A stretch of DNA of 64,000 bases from Roseibium aggregatum. Lineage in GTDB: Bacteria; Pseudomonadota; Alphaproteobacteria; Rhizobiales; Stappiaceae. Positions 43,774-53,032 of this stretch are shown here, in pieces (the stretch's first letter is position 1; the number at the start of each line of letters is the position of its first letter). Made by a program: the position numbers and the translations under genes. The stretch covers positions 186,001-250,000 of the forward strand of contig NZ_JABFCZ010000003.1 of the NCBI RefSeq assembly GCF_014692675.1. Reading direction: 5' to 3'. Below the pieces are notes generated by a model. The model ran no database searches. It was not told the origin of the DNA and worked only from the letters and a program-made list of their open reading frames with translations.

Positions 43774-44535
43774 TCAGCAGAGCCAGCAGCTTTCCGGCAG
43801 GGAGGCTTGCGTCACTTCGTTGCCGGCCGCGATCCACTCGGTAATGCCTTTCTCGACATTGTCCACATTGGTGAAGCCGGCCTTGCTTGCGAGGTATTTC
43901 GACAGGGCGGAACTGCGGCTACCGGTCCGGCAGATGAAGACGACCTCGTCTCCAGGGCCCGAGATGACCTTCTGCAGCTCCGAACCGAAGCCTGGGTTCA
44001 CATTGCCTTTCTCGTCGAAAAAGGTGATCAGGTGGCTGCCCGGAACGACGCCGGTCTGTTTCCATTCGTCCGGACGGCGGATGTCGATCACCGGAACGCC
44101 CGCTGCGATCTTCTGCTTCAGGTCGTCATTCGACAGATCCGAATACTTCTTGCCCTTGACCGCCAGCAGTTCCACTTCGAATTTCAGCGTCGCGTTGGGC
44201 GGGATGATGCCACCGGCTCCGTTTGCGCCATAGGCGAGTTCCGGCGGAATGATCAGTTCGCGCTTGCCGCCGACCTTCATGCCGACCACGCCCTGTTCCC
44301 AGCCCGGAATGACCCGCCGCTCGCCGAGCGTGAAGGAGAACGGCTGATTGCGGTCGTGGCTGCTGTCGAACTTGGTGCCGTCCATCAGCCAGCCGGTGTA
44401 GTGAACCGTGACCGTCTTGCCGACGTCGGCTTCCTCGCCGGTGCCTTTGACGATGTCCTTGATCTGAACTTCACCCGCTATGGCGGGTATCAGGAGCAGG
44501 GCGGAAAATAGGGCGGCAATCATGGGCCTGATCAT
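43774..44535 (-). CDS. secreted FKBP-type peptidyl-prolyl isomerase fused to rhodanese
   Basis: 253 residues. Signal peptide (~20 residues), then an FKBP domain at ~25-128 (TVHYTGWLMDGTKFDSSHDR, VIPGWEQGVVGMKVGGKREL, IIPPNATLKFEVELL), then a rhodanese domain at ~135-245 with VIDIRRPDEWKQTG and the catalytic cysteine in CRTGSRSSALS. The C-terminus ends in CWLC, an extra CxxC-like pair. The fusion joins proline isomerisation and sulfur or persulfide chemistry in the periplasm. Ribosome site AGAGGAAGAC is good. Confidence 0.9.
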   Translation of the reverse strand: MIRPMIAALFSALLLIPAIAGEVQIKDIVKGTGEEADVGKTVTVHYTGWLMDGTKFDSSHDRNQPFSFTLGERRVIPGWEQGVVGMKVGGKRELIIPPELAYGANGAGGIIPPNATLKFEVELLAVKGKKYSDLSNDDLKQKIAAGVPVIDIRRPDEWKQTGVVPGSHLITFFDEKGNVNPGFGSELQKVISGPGDEVVFICRTGSRSSALSKYLASKAGFTNVDNVEKGITEWIAAGNEVTQASLPESCWLC

Positions 44536-44697
44536 GTCTTCCTCTTGGGGTTCTGGAGACGTGCGTTTCTTTGACAGGGACCACGCCTGAGCTTCAAGGC
44601 GAAGTCAAGGCGACGGCCGTGAAAAGGGAACCGGTGCGGCATCCGGTCCCGCGAAAGTGATGACGCGCGAAATCCGGTGCGACGCGTACCGGTATAA

Positions 44698-45900
44698 TCA
44701 GCAGACGAAGCGTTCGATTTCGGCAAAAAACGTTGCCCATGCCGGCTCTCCTTCCAGAACGGCGTGATTGGCGCTTTCCAGCATCAAAAAGTCAGCGTCC
44801 TTTATACCGGCAGCAAGCTGGATCCCCTGATCGAGCGGTTGAACCCCATCGCCGCGCGCATGCAGAACGAGGGTCGGGACTTCGATCTGGCAAAGAAGGT
44901 CTGAAACATCGAATGCATCTACCGCGCGCCGCAACTTGGCAGCATTTTCCGGACTGGTGGTCTTGCGCTGCAAATCGGTGAGGCAGGCAATCTGGTCGCG
45001 GCTGCCTTCGGGGATATACATCGAGGCGAAAGCCTGCTGAAAGGGACCGGGTTTCCCCCAACCGTGGCGGATAAGTGTCAGCCAGGCCTGACCATTCTCC
45101 CGTTCATCGCTGGTTCCCCGGATCAGCCGGCCCTTGACGTATCCACCGTGCAGGATCAGGCGGCTGACGCGGTCGGGATGTTTCGCCGCGTAGGCAATTG
45201 CAATCGGCGCGCCTTGTGAGGTTCCGTATAGAGCGAAGCGATCCGGTACACCGGCCGCGGCCGCCACTGCCTCCAGGTCCTCAACGCAACGCTCGAGCGA
45301 GAAATCCGAGACCTCCCAGTCGGACAGGCCGTTTCCTCTCTGATCATATCTGATCAGCTGGAACCGTTCGCTGAGAGCTTGCAGGAAGGGATGCCAGAGC
45401 GGGCTCTGCCAGTCATGTTCAAGATGGGTGAGCCAGTGTGCGGCACGAATCACGGGATATCCGGCGCCAATCGTGGCGAAGGCGATCCGGGTGCCGTCTG
45501 CGGAATGGCAAAAGCGGACCCTTTGGGTCAACTCCTGCTCGTTCGCAGGATGGGCGTCGCCGCACTTCGTACTCGTGTCACCGTTGGTTTCAACCGTCGT
45601 GACATTGGCAACAAAGCGGAACCCCCGTCGAGCAATGGTCTTGATCAGCTTCTGTTCGGTTCCGTTGTCACCAATCGCGGACCTGGCTGCGCTGATCCGC
45701 GCGCTGATTGCGGAATCCGAGACAATGCGCCCATCCCAGATCGCTTCCACGAGCAGGTCCCGGGTGATCAATTCCTGCGGATGCTGCGCGAAAAACATCA
45801 GCATATCAAAAACTTGCGGCTCGACATCGACGTGCCGGCCATCGATCAGCAATTCGTGGCTCTCAGGACGCAGTTCGCAATTTTCAAAGAAATACCGCAT
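44698..45900 (-). CDS. winged-helix DNA-binding domain fused to alpha/beta hydrolase
   Basis: 400 residues. Residues 1-95 are an OmpR/PhoB-type winged helix (VDVEPQVFDMLMFFAQHPQELITRDLLVEAIWDGRIVSD, IKTIARRGFRFVA). Residues ~125-400 are an alpha/beta hydrolase with the nucleophile in YGTSQGAP, acid in HARGDGVQ and His in SANHAVLEG. No membrane segment separates them, unlike CadC-type regulators. It may be a regulator whose ligand pocket is a hydrolase fold. Start at 45900; a GTG at 45915 is also possible. Confidence 0.88.
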   Translation of the reverse strand: MRYFFENCELRPESHELLIDGRHVDVEPQVFDMLMFFAQHPQELITRDLLVEAIWDGRIVSDSAISARISAARSAIGDNGTEQKLIKTIARRGFRFVANVTTVETNGDTSTKCGDAHPANEQELTQRVRFCHSADGTRIAFATIGAGYPVIRAAHWLTHLEHDWQSPLWHPFLQALSERFQLIRYDQRGNGLSDWEVSDFSLERCVEDLEAVAAAAGVPDRFALYGTSQGAPIAIAYAAKHPDRVSRLILHGGYVKGRLIRGTSDERENGQAWLTLIRHGWGKPGPFQQAFASMYIPEGSRDQIACLTDLQRKTTSPENAAKLRRAVDAFDVSDLLCQIEVPTLVLHARGDGVQPLDQGIQLAAGIKDADFLMLESANHAVLEGEPAWATFFAEIERFVC

Positions 45901-46061
45901 GCCGCTTTTTACCACAGCAAACCCGTTTTTGGGGACGCGTGAGCGGGATCAGGAAAAAATCACAACTTCACAAGAGTTTCCAAAGCTCTTCCTCAAGCGC
46001 GACCGGGCGCGGTTTGAGACAGTTCGGCCATCGACATCATCCAGCCATCAGGAGACCAGCG

Positions 46062-46295
46062 ATGACCGAGCATGAAACTGAAATCCGGCGCCTGCCGAAC
46101 GGTGCAATCGATACGGACTTCTACATTCGCAAGTGCCATCGCGAACGCAGCGAGCGCGCCCATCAGGCTGTCGGAAAACTGGCACGCTTCTCGGGTCGCT
46201 GCGTGGGGGCGTTGCGGATGGCCGCCAAGGCTCTTGCATCAAGGAGCGCCCGGAGCGTCTGGTCCGGAACAGCGAGGCAACTGCCGCAAGCCTGA
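46062..46295 (+). CDS. small conserved protein of unknown function
   Basis: 77 residues. The segment LPNGAIDTDFYIRKCHRERSERAHQA looks like short conserved alphaproteobacterial proteins of unknown function with a TDFY..R..R(S/A)E(A/R) pattern. The ATG at 46062 has ATCAGGAGA upstream. Basic overall, no signal peptide. Located between the divergent winged-helix hydrolase and the convergent fructokinase. Confidence 0.6.
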   Translation: MTEHETEIRRLPNGAIDTDFYIRKCHRERSERAHQAVGKLARFSGRCVGALRMAAKALASRSARSVWSGTARQLPQA

Positions 46296-46320
46296 GCGCA
46301 CTGTTTCTGGCTGGCGCCGC

Positions 46321-47211
46321 TTACCAGAGCCAGGCGGCGCCCCGGACACCCGAACTGTCCCCATGCCGCGCTTTTCGGATCGGCACCTCGTACACATCGG
46401 AAAAGACGTAAGGCATCATTGCGCCGGGCAGGTCGTCATAGAGCTCGTCGATGTTTGACATGCCGCCGCCGAGCACGAACACGTCCGGATCGAGGAGATT
46501 TGCCGACATGGCCAGTGCGCGCGCGAGCCGGTGGACGTAGGCCTCGTAGGCGGCGACCGCCATCGGCTCTCCGGCGCGCTTGCGCGTCATGATTTCATCG
46601 CCTTTCAGAAGCACGCCCGCGCGCTCCTGGTAATCGAGCTGAAATCCGGTGCCGGAACACCAGCGGTCGATGGCGCCCCTGTGACCGGTCCAGCTTTCCG
46701 GGCCGGGGAATTCATCGGCCGTCATCCAGGGTACAGGGATCGCGCCCCATTCGCCGCCGATGCCGTTGGCGCCCCGGTGGGCCTTGCCGTCGATCGCAAT
46801 CCCGGAGCCGCAGCCGGTGCCAATGATGATCGCGTGAACCAGATGGGCGCCTGCGCCTGCGCCGTCGGTTGCCTCGGACACGGCAAGGCAATTGGCGTCG
46901 TTTTCAATGCGCACCGGCCGGCCGAGCCGCGCTTCGAGGTCCTTGTCGAGCGGCATGCCGTTCATCCAGGTGGAATTCGCGTTCTTCACGAGACCGGTTC
47001 CGGGCGAAATCGAGCCTGGAATGCCGAGGCCGATAGTGCCGGTCTGCCCGGTTTTCGCTTCGGCGCCGGTAATCAGGTCGGCGACGGTTTCGATACAGCC
47101 GCGGTAGTCGTCGCGCGGGGTCGGAACGCGCTTGCGGTAGATCTCCGCACCCGTTTCGCCAAGCGCGATGATCTCCATCTTGGTGCCGCCCCAGTCGATT
47201 CCGAGCCGCAT
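46321..47211 (-). CDS. ROK-family sugar kinase, fructokinase (Mak)-like
   Basis: 296 residues. ATP-binding [13 protein letters not shown] at the start, [13 protein letters not shown], catalytic Asp in [12 protein letters not shown], and the closing [14 protein letters not shown] that matches fructokinase Mak. The zinc-binding cysteine knuckle of ROK kinases (CxCGxxGCxE) is replaced by [10 protein letters not shown], so the zinc site is lost. It follows the class II aldolase by 2 bases on the same strand, so the pair likely processes one sugar. Confidence 0.9.
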   Translation of the reverse strand: MRLGIDWGGTKMEIIALGETGAEIYRKRVPTPRDDYRGCIETVADLITGAEAKTGQTGTIGLGIPGSISPGTGLVKNANSTWMNGMPLDKDLEARLGRPVRIENDANCLAVSEATDGAGAGAHLVHAIIIGTGCGSGIAIDGKAHRGANGIGGEWGAIPVPWMTADEFPGPESWTGHRGAIDRWCSGTGFQLDYQERAGVLLKGDEIMTRKRAGEPMAVAAYEAYVHRLARALAMSANLLDPDVFVLGGGMSNIDELYDDLPGAMMPYVFSDVYEVPIRKARHGDSSGVRGAAWLW

Positions 47212-47213
47212 GA

Positions 47214-47918
47214 TCAGGCTCTTCTCACGGGCAGGTCGAAGGCGGCGCCGTGGGCGGCATCCATCTCGTCCGGCTGCTTGCCGTAATTTTTGAACTTCCG
47301 CAGGATCTCCGTCATTTCTGTTTCGCCCAGAATGTCCGGTTCGCCGACGGACAGGGCCGAAAGATACTGGTCGGCCAGTTCCTCCACGCCGTCCGCGACG
47401 CCAAGCGCCTTCTTCAGGGTCGCCCCGCAGGCGATCTGGCCGTGGTTTGCGAGCAGGCAGGCGCTACGGTCCCCGAGGGCCGCGATCATCACCTCGGAAA
47501 GCGCTGCCGTGCCGAAGGTGGCATAGGGCGCGCAGTCGATCCGGTCGCCGCCGGCCAGCGCCACCATGTAGTGAAAGGCCGGGATGCCCCGGTTGAGGCA
47601 GGCAAGGGCCGTCGCCCGCGGCGAGTGGCAGTGGACGACCGCACCTGCCTCCGGCTTGGCCTTGTAGATATCCATATGCATCCGCCACTCCGAAGAGGGC
47701 AGGGTATCGCCGGAGTAGGTTCCCGCCAGATCCATCGCCACAATCAGCTCTTCGGTCAGGTCCGCATAGGGAATGCCGGACGGCGTGACCAGAAACCCGT
47801 CCGCCGTGCGGGCGCTGACATTGCCTGACGTCCCCTTGGTCAGGCCTTTGATCGGCAGGGCACGGGCGGTTTCGATGATCTCCCGGCGGAGCGCCGGCGT
47901 GTCGGTCGGGAAGGGCAA
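47214..47918 (-). CDS. class II aldolase/adducin family protein (FucA-like)
   Basis: 234 residues. GTSGNVSAR near residue 30, [11 protein letters not shown] with the catalytic Glu near residue 77, and metal-binding [12 protein letters not shown] near residue 97, plus the later [11 protein letters not shown]is. These are the zinc ligands and acid of L-fuculose- or L-ribulose-phosphate enzymes. Promoter-proximal to the ROK kinase; together they suggest phosphorylation and aldol cleavage of a sugar such as a ketohexose (inference). Confidence 0.9.
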   Translation of the reverse strand: MPFPTDTPALRREIIETARALPIKGLTKGTSGNVSARTADGFLVTPSGIPYADLTEELIVAMDLAGTYSGDTLPSSEWRMHMDIYKAKPEAGAVVHCHSPRATALACLNRGIPAFHYMVALAGGDRIDCAPYATFGTAALSEVMIAALGDRSACLLANHGQIACGATLKKALGVADGVEELADQYLSALSVGEPDILGETEMTEILRKFKNYGKQPDEMDAAHGAAFDLPVRRA

Positions 47919-48047
47919 GTGCGGAATCCAAGGCTCAGAAACTGGAGATGCATCATGTAAACGGCAGCGGGTTGACCGTGCAAGGGGCGCTTTCGCCGAA
48001 ATCGCCCGCAGGCTCCTGCCGGTAAAAAGTGACTTTACGTTCGTTAT

Positions 48048-48318
48048 TTAGGGTCAGGACTCATTAATTTTGCACATTCTGTTTGCCAGGGAAGGTTGGA
48101 ATGAGCGTAAAAGCGAGCGCAGGACAGGTTTGTCCCTATCCAAGCTCGATTTTACGGTCAGGCCGGCCTTCCCTGGCAAACCCGAAGGGCGGGGCGTCTT
48201 TGCCCCCTGACAGCGTTAGAGACCCTTGAAAACCGATTGGTTTCCTTCGGCTCTCTGCCTTGTCAGCAGACAAAGCCACTCCCGCAGAATGCGTAAAATT
48301 AATGGGTCCTGACCCTAA
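48048..48318. mobile_element. MITE-like element with 34-bp terminal inverted repeats
   Basis: The ends TTAGGGTCAGGACTCATTAA.. (from 48048) and its reverse complement ending in CCCTAA at 48318 match at 31 of 34 positions. Inside them a second 14-bp inverted repeat (TTTGCCAGGGAAGG at 48082 and its complement ending 48180) is present. The 271-bp unit has no transposase or convincing gene. GGGTCAGGACCCATTAA-type ends are typical of IS-derived repeats. It sits 53 bases before the SPOR-like membrane-protein gene. Confidence 0.75.
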
Positions 48319-48370
48319 GGTTGTGTTTGTGCTATACTGCGCGCTTTCCCGATCCTGTATGGAGGGAAGC

Positions 48371-49063
48371 ATGAACGGTGCAGGACGTTTTTTCATCGGC
48401 GTGCTCGGCGGACTGGCCGCCTCCGCGTCGAAGGTTCTGGCTCTCGATGTCGAGCGCCTCGGCCGTCTGGTCGAAACCGGAAATTTCGAAAACATGAGCG
48501 ATCTCCTGGGCACCATCTATATCGTGACGCCGATATTGATGTTTCTGGGGGGGCTGATTGCCTGGGCTTCGGCCGAAAACCATCGCATGAAGCTTCTGGC
48601 GATCGGATGCGCGGCGCCGGCAATGATCGCTCCGTGGACGGCTGCAAAACTGGATCCCATGAAAACGAGCTTTGTGCCGGAATTGGTCACCTCGGCCTAT
48701 GCCCAGACGAAAGTCGAGACAAGGCAGTCGGGCACCTATGTGACCGGTCTTAAGGCGCTGCTGGGGCTCGAGACCCCGAAAAACAACCGTTATTGGGTGG
48801 TCGTGGGATCGCGAACGGATCTCGGCGAAGCCCGGAAATACGCGGCCATGATCAATGCCATCGATCCGGGCATGAAGGCGTTCGTAGGGGAAAAGCGGCC
48901 GGGTAACGAGTTTTACCCGATCATCGTCGGCGGGCCCGAGGCCTTCTATCCCCTGGACAAGGCCAACGATCTGAAAAACCGGGCCACCAAAATCAGCATC
49001 ATTCCGGACGATGCCTATTTGTCCAACTATGTAACGCCGATACCGAGGCCCGAAGCCCGATAG
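48371..49063 (+). CDS. membrane protein with C-terminal SPOR-like domain
   Basis: 230 residues. Two hydrophobic segments (about residues 50-70 and 75-95), the second followed by a periplasmic-looking linker, and a C-terminal ~70-residue domain NRYWVVVGSRTDLGEARKYAAMINAIDPGMKAFVG..FYPIIVGGPEAF, similar in spacing to SPOR repeats that bind denuded glycan. The start at 48371 has GGAGGGAAGC. The MITE-like element lies immediately upstream and may carry or disrupt its promoter. Function unknown. Confidence 0.65.
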   Translation: MNGAGRFFIGVLGGLAASASKVLALDVERLGRLVETGNFENMSDLLGTIYIVTPILMFLGGLIAWASAENHRMKLLAIGCAAPAMIAPWTAAKLDPMKTSFVPELVTSAYAQTKVETRQSGTYVTGLKALLGLETPKNNRYWVVVGSRTDLGEARKYAAMINAIDPGMKAFVGEKRPGNEFYPIIVGGPEAFYPLDKANDLKNRATKISIIPDDAYLSNYVTPIPRPEAR

Positions 49064-49283
49064 AAAACGGCCGGACCGTGTTGCGGAGAAACGCGTCTCT
49101 CCACGCCCGGCCGTGCCGCGTATCCGGGCCCGCACAACGAGGCCTGTCCGACTGCGCGTTTGCGGCCGCACAGCCTGAAAAGCCGGTTCTTTCTGTTCAT
49201 CTTCCCGCGCCGGTCAGAGGCAGGGGATGTTTCTCGGCCGCAAGACAGGGTAATACGGTGCGGGGCGTCGAGACAGCGTGCAT

Positions 49284-50255
49284 ATGAAACGCGGGTTTAT
49301 GAAATTGTTGCAGGATCGGCTGGTCAACTGGACCCGGCCGCGCGGGGCCCCGGACAAAACGGCCAGGCGGATCTATTCTGCGCGTTTCCATGCCGACCGC
49401 CAGCGGTTGCGCTGGGGGCATGAGGAGGAGGCCGCGCTCCGGTCGAAGACCGGTTTGAAACCGGGACCGAAGCTTGCCGGGCGGTTCGGCGATTCGCGGT
49501 CATGGCTTCCCGACCGCAGGAAAACGCTTTTCTACGGTCTGCCGCTCTTGATTTGCGTTGCCGCCGTCGCAGTTCTGTTTGCGATAGGGCGCAGGGAACC
49601 GGCCCCGCCGCCGGTTGAAAAAAAAGCAAGCCTGCCGGATCCGCTCGCCGGCTATCCGGAGAAGGTGAAGCGGGAACTTCTTGCCCCGGAAGCACGCGTG
49701 CCTGCGACCCTGAAATTGACCTTCACCGGAAAGCCGGAGGACCTGTGCAAGGAGCTGGCGGCTCTCGGGCTTGAAAACAACGGCTGGCGGCGCGCCGCCT
49801 TTTCCGGTGACCGGTGGCAATGCAATTCAGACCTGGTGGCGCTGACGACGCCGAGCGTCGACTACGGGCCGGCCACGCTGTTTTTCCTGATGCGCGGGCC
49901 GGATGCCGAAACGGTCGATTATTTGCGGCTCAAGCTCAATGTCGAGGACCCGAAGCAAATGAAAATCGGCCAGGATGCGGTCCGGCTCGTGATCCGGGCC
50001 CTGTCCGACCGATATGCCTGGGCCGTTCCGGACAAGGTTCTGGACGCCATTGCGCATTTCAAGCGGCTGGAAATGACGGACAGGGGCGTCCGCCTTTCGG
50101 TCGCGCCGGAGGATCCGGACCTGACGGGCGATCCGGCAGCCCGCCAGCGGCTCAATATCATCATCGATTTCGGCAAGCCGGATCTGATCCGCGCGGCAAA
50201 GGAATTCGAACGGCCGCCGCAAAAACGGCGCGGCCCTATTCCGGCAGTGGAATGA
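49284..50255 (+). CDS. single-pass membrane protein of unknown function
   Basis: 323 residues. A basic N-terminal region of about 75 residues (rich in Arg), one membrane segment (LFYGLPLLICVAAVAVLFAI, ~82-101), then a ~220-residue domain with KLTFTGKPEDLCKELAALG, a Cys-containing SGDRWQCNSD and a C-terminal RLNIIIDFGKPDLIR. The overall pattern resembles DUF6030-type Rhizobiales membrane proteins, but I am not sure. Its 3' end overlaps the convergent pirin gene by 20 bases. Confidence 0.65.
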   Translation: MKRGFMKLLQDRLVNWTRPRGAPDKTARRIYSARFHADRQRLRWGHEEEAALRSKTGLKPGPKLAGRFGDSRSWLPDRRKTLFYGLPLLICVAAVAVLFAIGRREPAPPPVEKKASLPDPLAGYPEKVKRELLAPEARVPATLKLTFTGKPEDLCKELAALGLENNGWRRAAFSGDRWQCNSDLVALTTPSVDYGPATLFFLMRGPDAETVDYLRLKLNVEDPKQMKIGQDAVRLVIRALSDRYAWAVPDKVLDAIAHFKRLEMTDRGVRLSVAPEDPDLTGDPAARQRLNIIIDFGKPDLIRAAKEFERPPQKRRGPIPAVE

Positions 50256-51159
50256 AATCCTTTTCGTCGCCCGGAACCGTATCGAAGCGGCCCTGGCGCC
50301 AGTCTTCCTTGGCCTGTTCGATCCGTTCCTTCGACGAGGAAACGAAGTTCCACCAGATGTAGCGCTTCTCGCCCATGGCTTCGCCGCCCAGGAGGACGAA
50401 ACGGGCCGGCTCCTGTCCGGTATTTTCGATCACCAGCCGGTCGCCCGGCTTGAATACGAGAAGCTGCGCCGGATCGAATGCCTGTCCGGCAATCGTGACC
50501 TGGCCCGAGATCGTGTAGAGGCCGCGCTCCTCATGGGCAGCGTCCATCGGCATCCGGGCGCCCGGATCCAGCCGGACATCGGCGTAGAACATCTCCGAGG
50601 CGGTGTTCGCAGGCGCCTTGTGGCCGAAGAGATCTCCGGCAATCAGCTTGACCGCGGCTCCGCCATCGGCAAATTCGGGCTGCGCCTCGCTCGGCAGGTG
50701 TTCGAAGCTCGGGTCGCCCTCTTCCAGGTGTTTCGGCAGCGCGACCCAGCTTTGCAGTCCGAACAGCGGTCTCGACGCCGCCTTGCGTTCGGGGCGTTCG
50801 CGTTCCGAATGCACGATGCCCTTGCCGGCGGACATCCAGTTGAGCGCGCCCGGGGTGATCGCCTGTTCGGTGCCCAGGCTGTCGCGGTGATAGACCTCGC
50901 CTTCGAACAGATAGGTCAGCGTCGCCAATCCGATATGCGGATGCGGGCGGACATCGATCCCGCCGCCGACCAGCAGTTCGGCGGGCCCCATCTGATCGAA
51001 GAAGATGAAGGGTCCGACCATGCGGCGGCGGACGGAGGGCAGGGCTCGGCGCACTTCGAACCCGCCAAGATCGCTGGTCCGAGGCACGATAATGGTTTCA
51101 ATCGGGTCGCAAGAGGTCGGGTCTCCCGGGATCGGGTCCGGTCCGTTAATCCAGCTCAT
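50236..51159 (-). CDS. pirin-family protein
   Basis: 307 residues, bicupin. Metal ligands appear in RPHPHIGLATLTYLFEGEVYHRDSLG and the following GKGIVHSERE; the C-terminal pirin domain contains YADVRLDPGARMPM and PAQLLVFKPGDRL. Pirins bind Fe(II)/Fe(III); some are quercetinases and others regulators. Start at 51159 for the GGAGACACACG site. Stop overlaps the convergent upstream gene. Confidence 0.93.
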   Translation of the reverse strand: MSWINGPDPIPGDPTSCDPIETIIVPRTSDLGGFEVRRALPSVRRRMVGPFIFFDQMGPAELLVGGGIDVRPHPHIGLATLTYLFEGEVYHRDSLGTEQAITPGALNWMSAGKGIVHSERERPERKAASRPLFGLQSWVALPKHLEEGDPSFEHLPSEAQPEFADGGAAVKLIAGDLFGHKAPANTASEMFYADVRLDPGARMPMDAAHEERGLYTISGQVTIAGQAFDPAQLLVFKPGDRLVIENTGQEPARFVLLGGEAMGEKRYIWWNFVSSSKERIEQAKEDWRQGRFDTVPGDEKDFIPLPE

Positions 51160-51280
51160 CGTGTGTCTCCAATAAACATGTTGAGCTGAATCTAGGGCAC
51201 GTACCGATCCTTCGCCACTGAACGGATTGTTCAACGGGCATCATGATGCGGCAGGAATCTTATTCTTGCGGAATCATCCG

Positions 51281-51892
51281 TCACCAGATGTCGACGTCCT
51301 TGCCTTCCGCCCTGAGCCTGGCGGCTCGGTCGTCCAGATAACGCTGGAAGTCGCCGCCGTTTTCATAGGCATCTTCGGCGATGAAATGCATCATCGTGTC
51401 GAAGTGGAACGGCTTGAAATAGCCGGGCATCACTATGACCGCCCGCTCTTTGGCGTTGCCGGACCCGTCGATCGCCTCCTTCGGGATGAAGATCAGCGTC
51501 GGGGTAAAGGTCACGCCCCATTTGCGCACCAGGGCGCGCTCCTCCATCGCGGTTCCGTCCATGTCGGTCACTTCGCGGGAGCCGCGCATGTCGAGTTGTT
51601 CGACCAGGTAATTGGCTTTCATGTAATCGACGATTTGCGGAATGCGCAGGTTGACCTGGTGCATCTCCCGGCAGTAGGGGCAGCCGGGCTGTTCGACGAT
51701 GATAAGAAGATCCTTGCCTTCATCGGCGGCCGTTGCCAGGTCGTCTTCCAGTTCCAGAAAGCCCTCGTAGAACCAGTCCTGAATGTGCAGGCCGTTGTCG
51801 CCGAGCTTCGGTTCGGGCAGGCGGTCTGAAGCTGACGCGCCGGTTGCGAATAAAAGGCCGGCGATCGCGAAGAATGAAGTGAGAATGCGCAT
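51281..51892 (-). CDS. periplasmic thioredoxin-fold protein (SoxW-like)
   Basis: 203 residues. Signal peptide (~21 residues ending in GASAS), then a thioredoxin fold with the redox motif EQPGCPYCREMHQ near residue 70 and a cis-Pro in FTPTLIFIP near residue 130. The C-terminal MPGYFKPFHFDTMMHFIAEDAYENGGDFQRYL matches SoxW-type thioredoxins that act in periplasmic thiol reduction. No sox genes are nearby. A strong ribosome site (AGGAGGAGCTGCC) fixes the start. Confidence 0.88.
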   Translation of the reverse strand: MRILTSFFAIAGLLFATGASASDRLPEPKLGDNGLHIQDWFYEGFLELEDDLATAADEGKDLLIIVEQPGCPYCREMHQVNLRIPQIVDYMKANYLVEQLDMRGSREVTDMDGTAMEERALVRKWGVTFTPTLIFIPKEAIDGSGNAKERAVIVMPGYFKPFHFDTMMHFIAEDAYENGGDFQRYLDDRAARLRAEGKDVDIW

Positions 51893-51986
51893 GGCAGCTC
51901 CTCCTGTGCCACGGTTTTTCTCATCCTAACTCATACAGGCGGCCTCTTCGGATCACATTCCCGCGCGCGGCGTTGCCTCAAGACGC

Positions 51987-52868
51987 CTAAACGAAAATCT
52001 GCCTTTCCCGCGCGACCAGTCCGCCGATGAATTCCAGCACCGCATTTACATGCCTGAGCGGCCGGGTGCTTTCGTGCGACACGGTCCAATAGGCCCGGTT
52101 GATCACCTTGTCGGGCAGGACCTGTTCCAGTTCCGGATCGCCCTTTGCGATGAACGTGTGCAGGATGCCGATGCCCGCGCCCGACCGCACGGCTTCCGTT
52201 TGTCCCAGCGCCGAGGCGATCTCGAACCGTGCCGGCCACTCCTTGAAGATCTCCGCGGCGTAGTTGAGCGAGGGCGAATAGACCAGGTCGTCGACATAGC
52301 CGACAAGCTGATGGGACATCAGGTCGGCGGGTGCCTGCGGGGTGCCGTTGGCGGCGAGGTAGGTTTTCGAGGCATAAAGGCCGAGGGAATAGTCGACGAG
52401 TTTCCGGGCAACCAGCCGGCCGTGTTCCGGGCGGTCGACGGTAATCGCGATATCGGCTTCCCGCCGGGACAGGGAGAACGAGCGCGGCACCGGTACCAGT
52501 TGCACCGTGATATCCGGATAGGTCCGGCTGAGCTCGCCGAGCCTCGGGGCGAGAAAGGCGACGCCGAACCCGTCCGGCGCACCGATCCGGACCGTTCCGG
52601 AAATGGCGACGTTGGTGTCGGCAATCTGTGACTGGGCGGCCAGCATCTCCGCTTCCATGCGTTCCGCATTCACGAGAAGCTGCTCGCCTTTTGCGGTCAG
52701 AACGCAGCCCGAGGTCGAGCGGTCGAAGAGTTTGGTCCGCAGATCGCCTTCCAGCGCGGTCAGGCGGCGGGCGACGGTGGCATGATTGACGCCGAGCCGC
52801 CTGGCGGCGGCCAGGATCTGGCCGGAGCGGGCCACGGCGAGAAAGATGCGAATGTCGTCCCAGTTCAT
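51987..52868 (-). CDS. LysR-family transcriptional regulator
   Basis: 293 residues. DNA-binding domain in the first 60 residues (RRLGVNHATVARRLTALEGDL) and substrate-binding lobes after it. It diverges from mmsA across 164 bases, so it is the likely regulator of methylmalonate-semialdehyde dehydrogenase. It is similar in its N-terminus to the LysR protein at 1632 (NHxTVxRRLxALE). Confidence 0.93.
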   Translation of the reverse strand: MNWDDIRIFLAVARSGQILAAARRLGVNHATVARRLTALEGDLRTKLFDRSTSGCVLTAKGEQLLVNAERMEAEMLAAQSQIADTNVAISGTVRIGAPDGFGVAFLAPRLGELSRTYPDITVQLVPVPRSFSLSRREADIAITVDRPEHGRLVARKLVDYSLGLYASKTYLAANGTPQAPADLMSHQLVGYVDDLVYSPSLNYAAEIFKEWPARFEIASALGQTEAVRSGAGIGILHTFIAKGDPELEQVLPDKVINRAYWTVSHESTRPLRHVNAVLEFIGGLVARERQIFV

Positions 52869-53032
52869 GGCAGACTGTGGGTGAGAGCTATCATTGCTTT
52901 AGTTTTTGCACATTGGGTGCGGAAATCATACGCTTGTTTGCGACAAAAATAAAAGGCAATAAAGGCAAAGACAATTTGGCGCCCGTTTAATCTCGATATG
53001 GAATACGGAGCGCCTGTTCAGGGAGAAACGCT

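Noticed and set aside
48260..48370. N-terminal extension of the SPOR-like membrane protein into the MITE-like element
   Set aside because: A strong GGAGGG ribosome site sits before the ATG at 48371, and the extension is element sequence.
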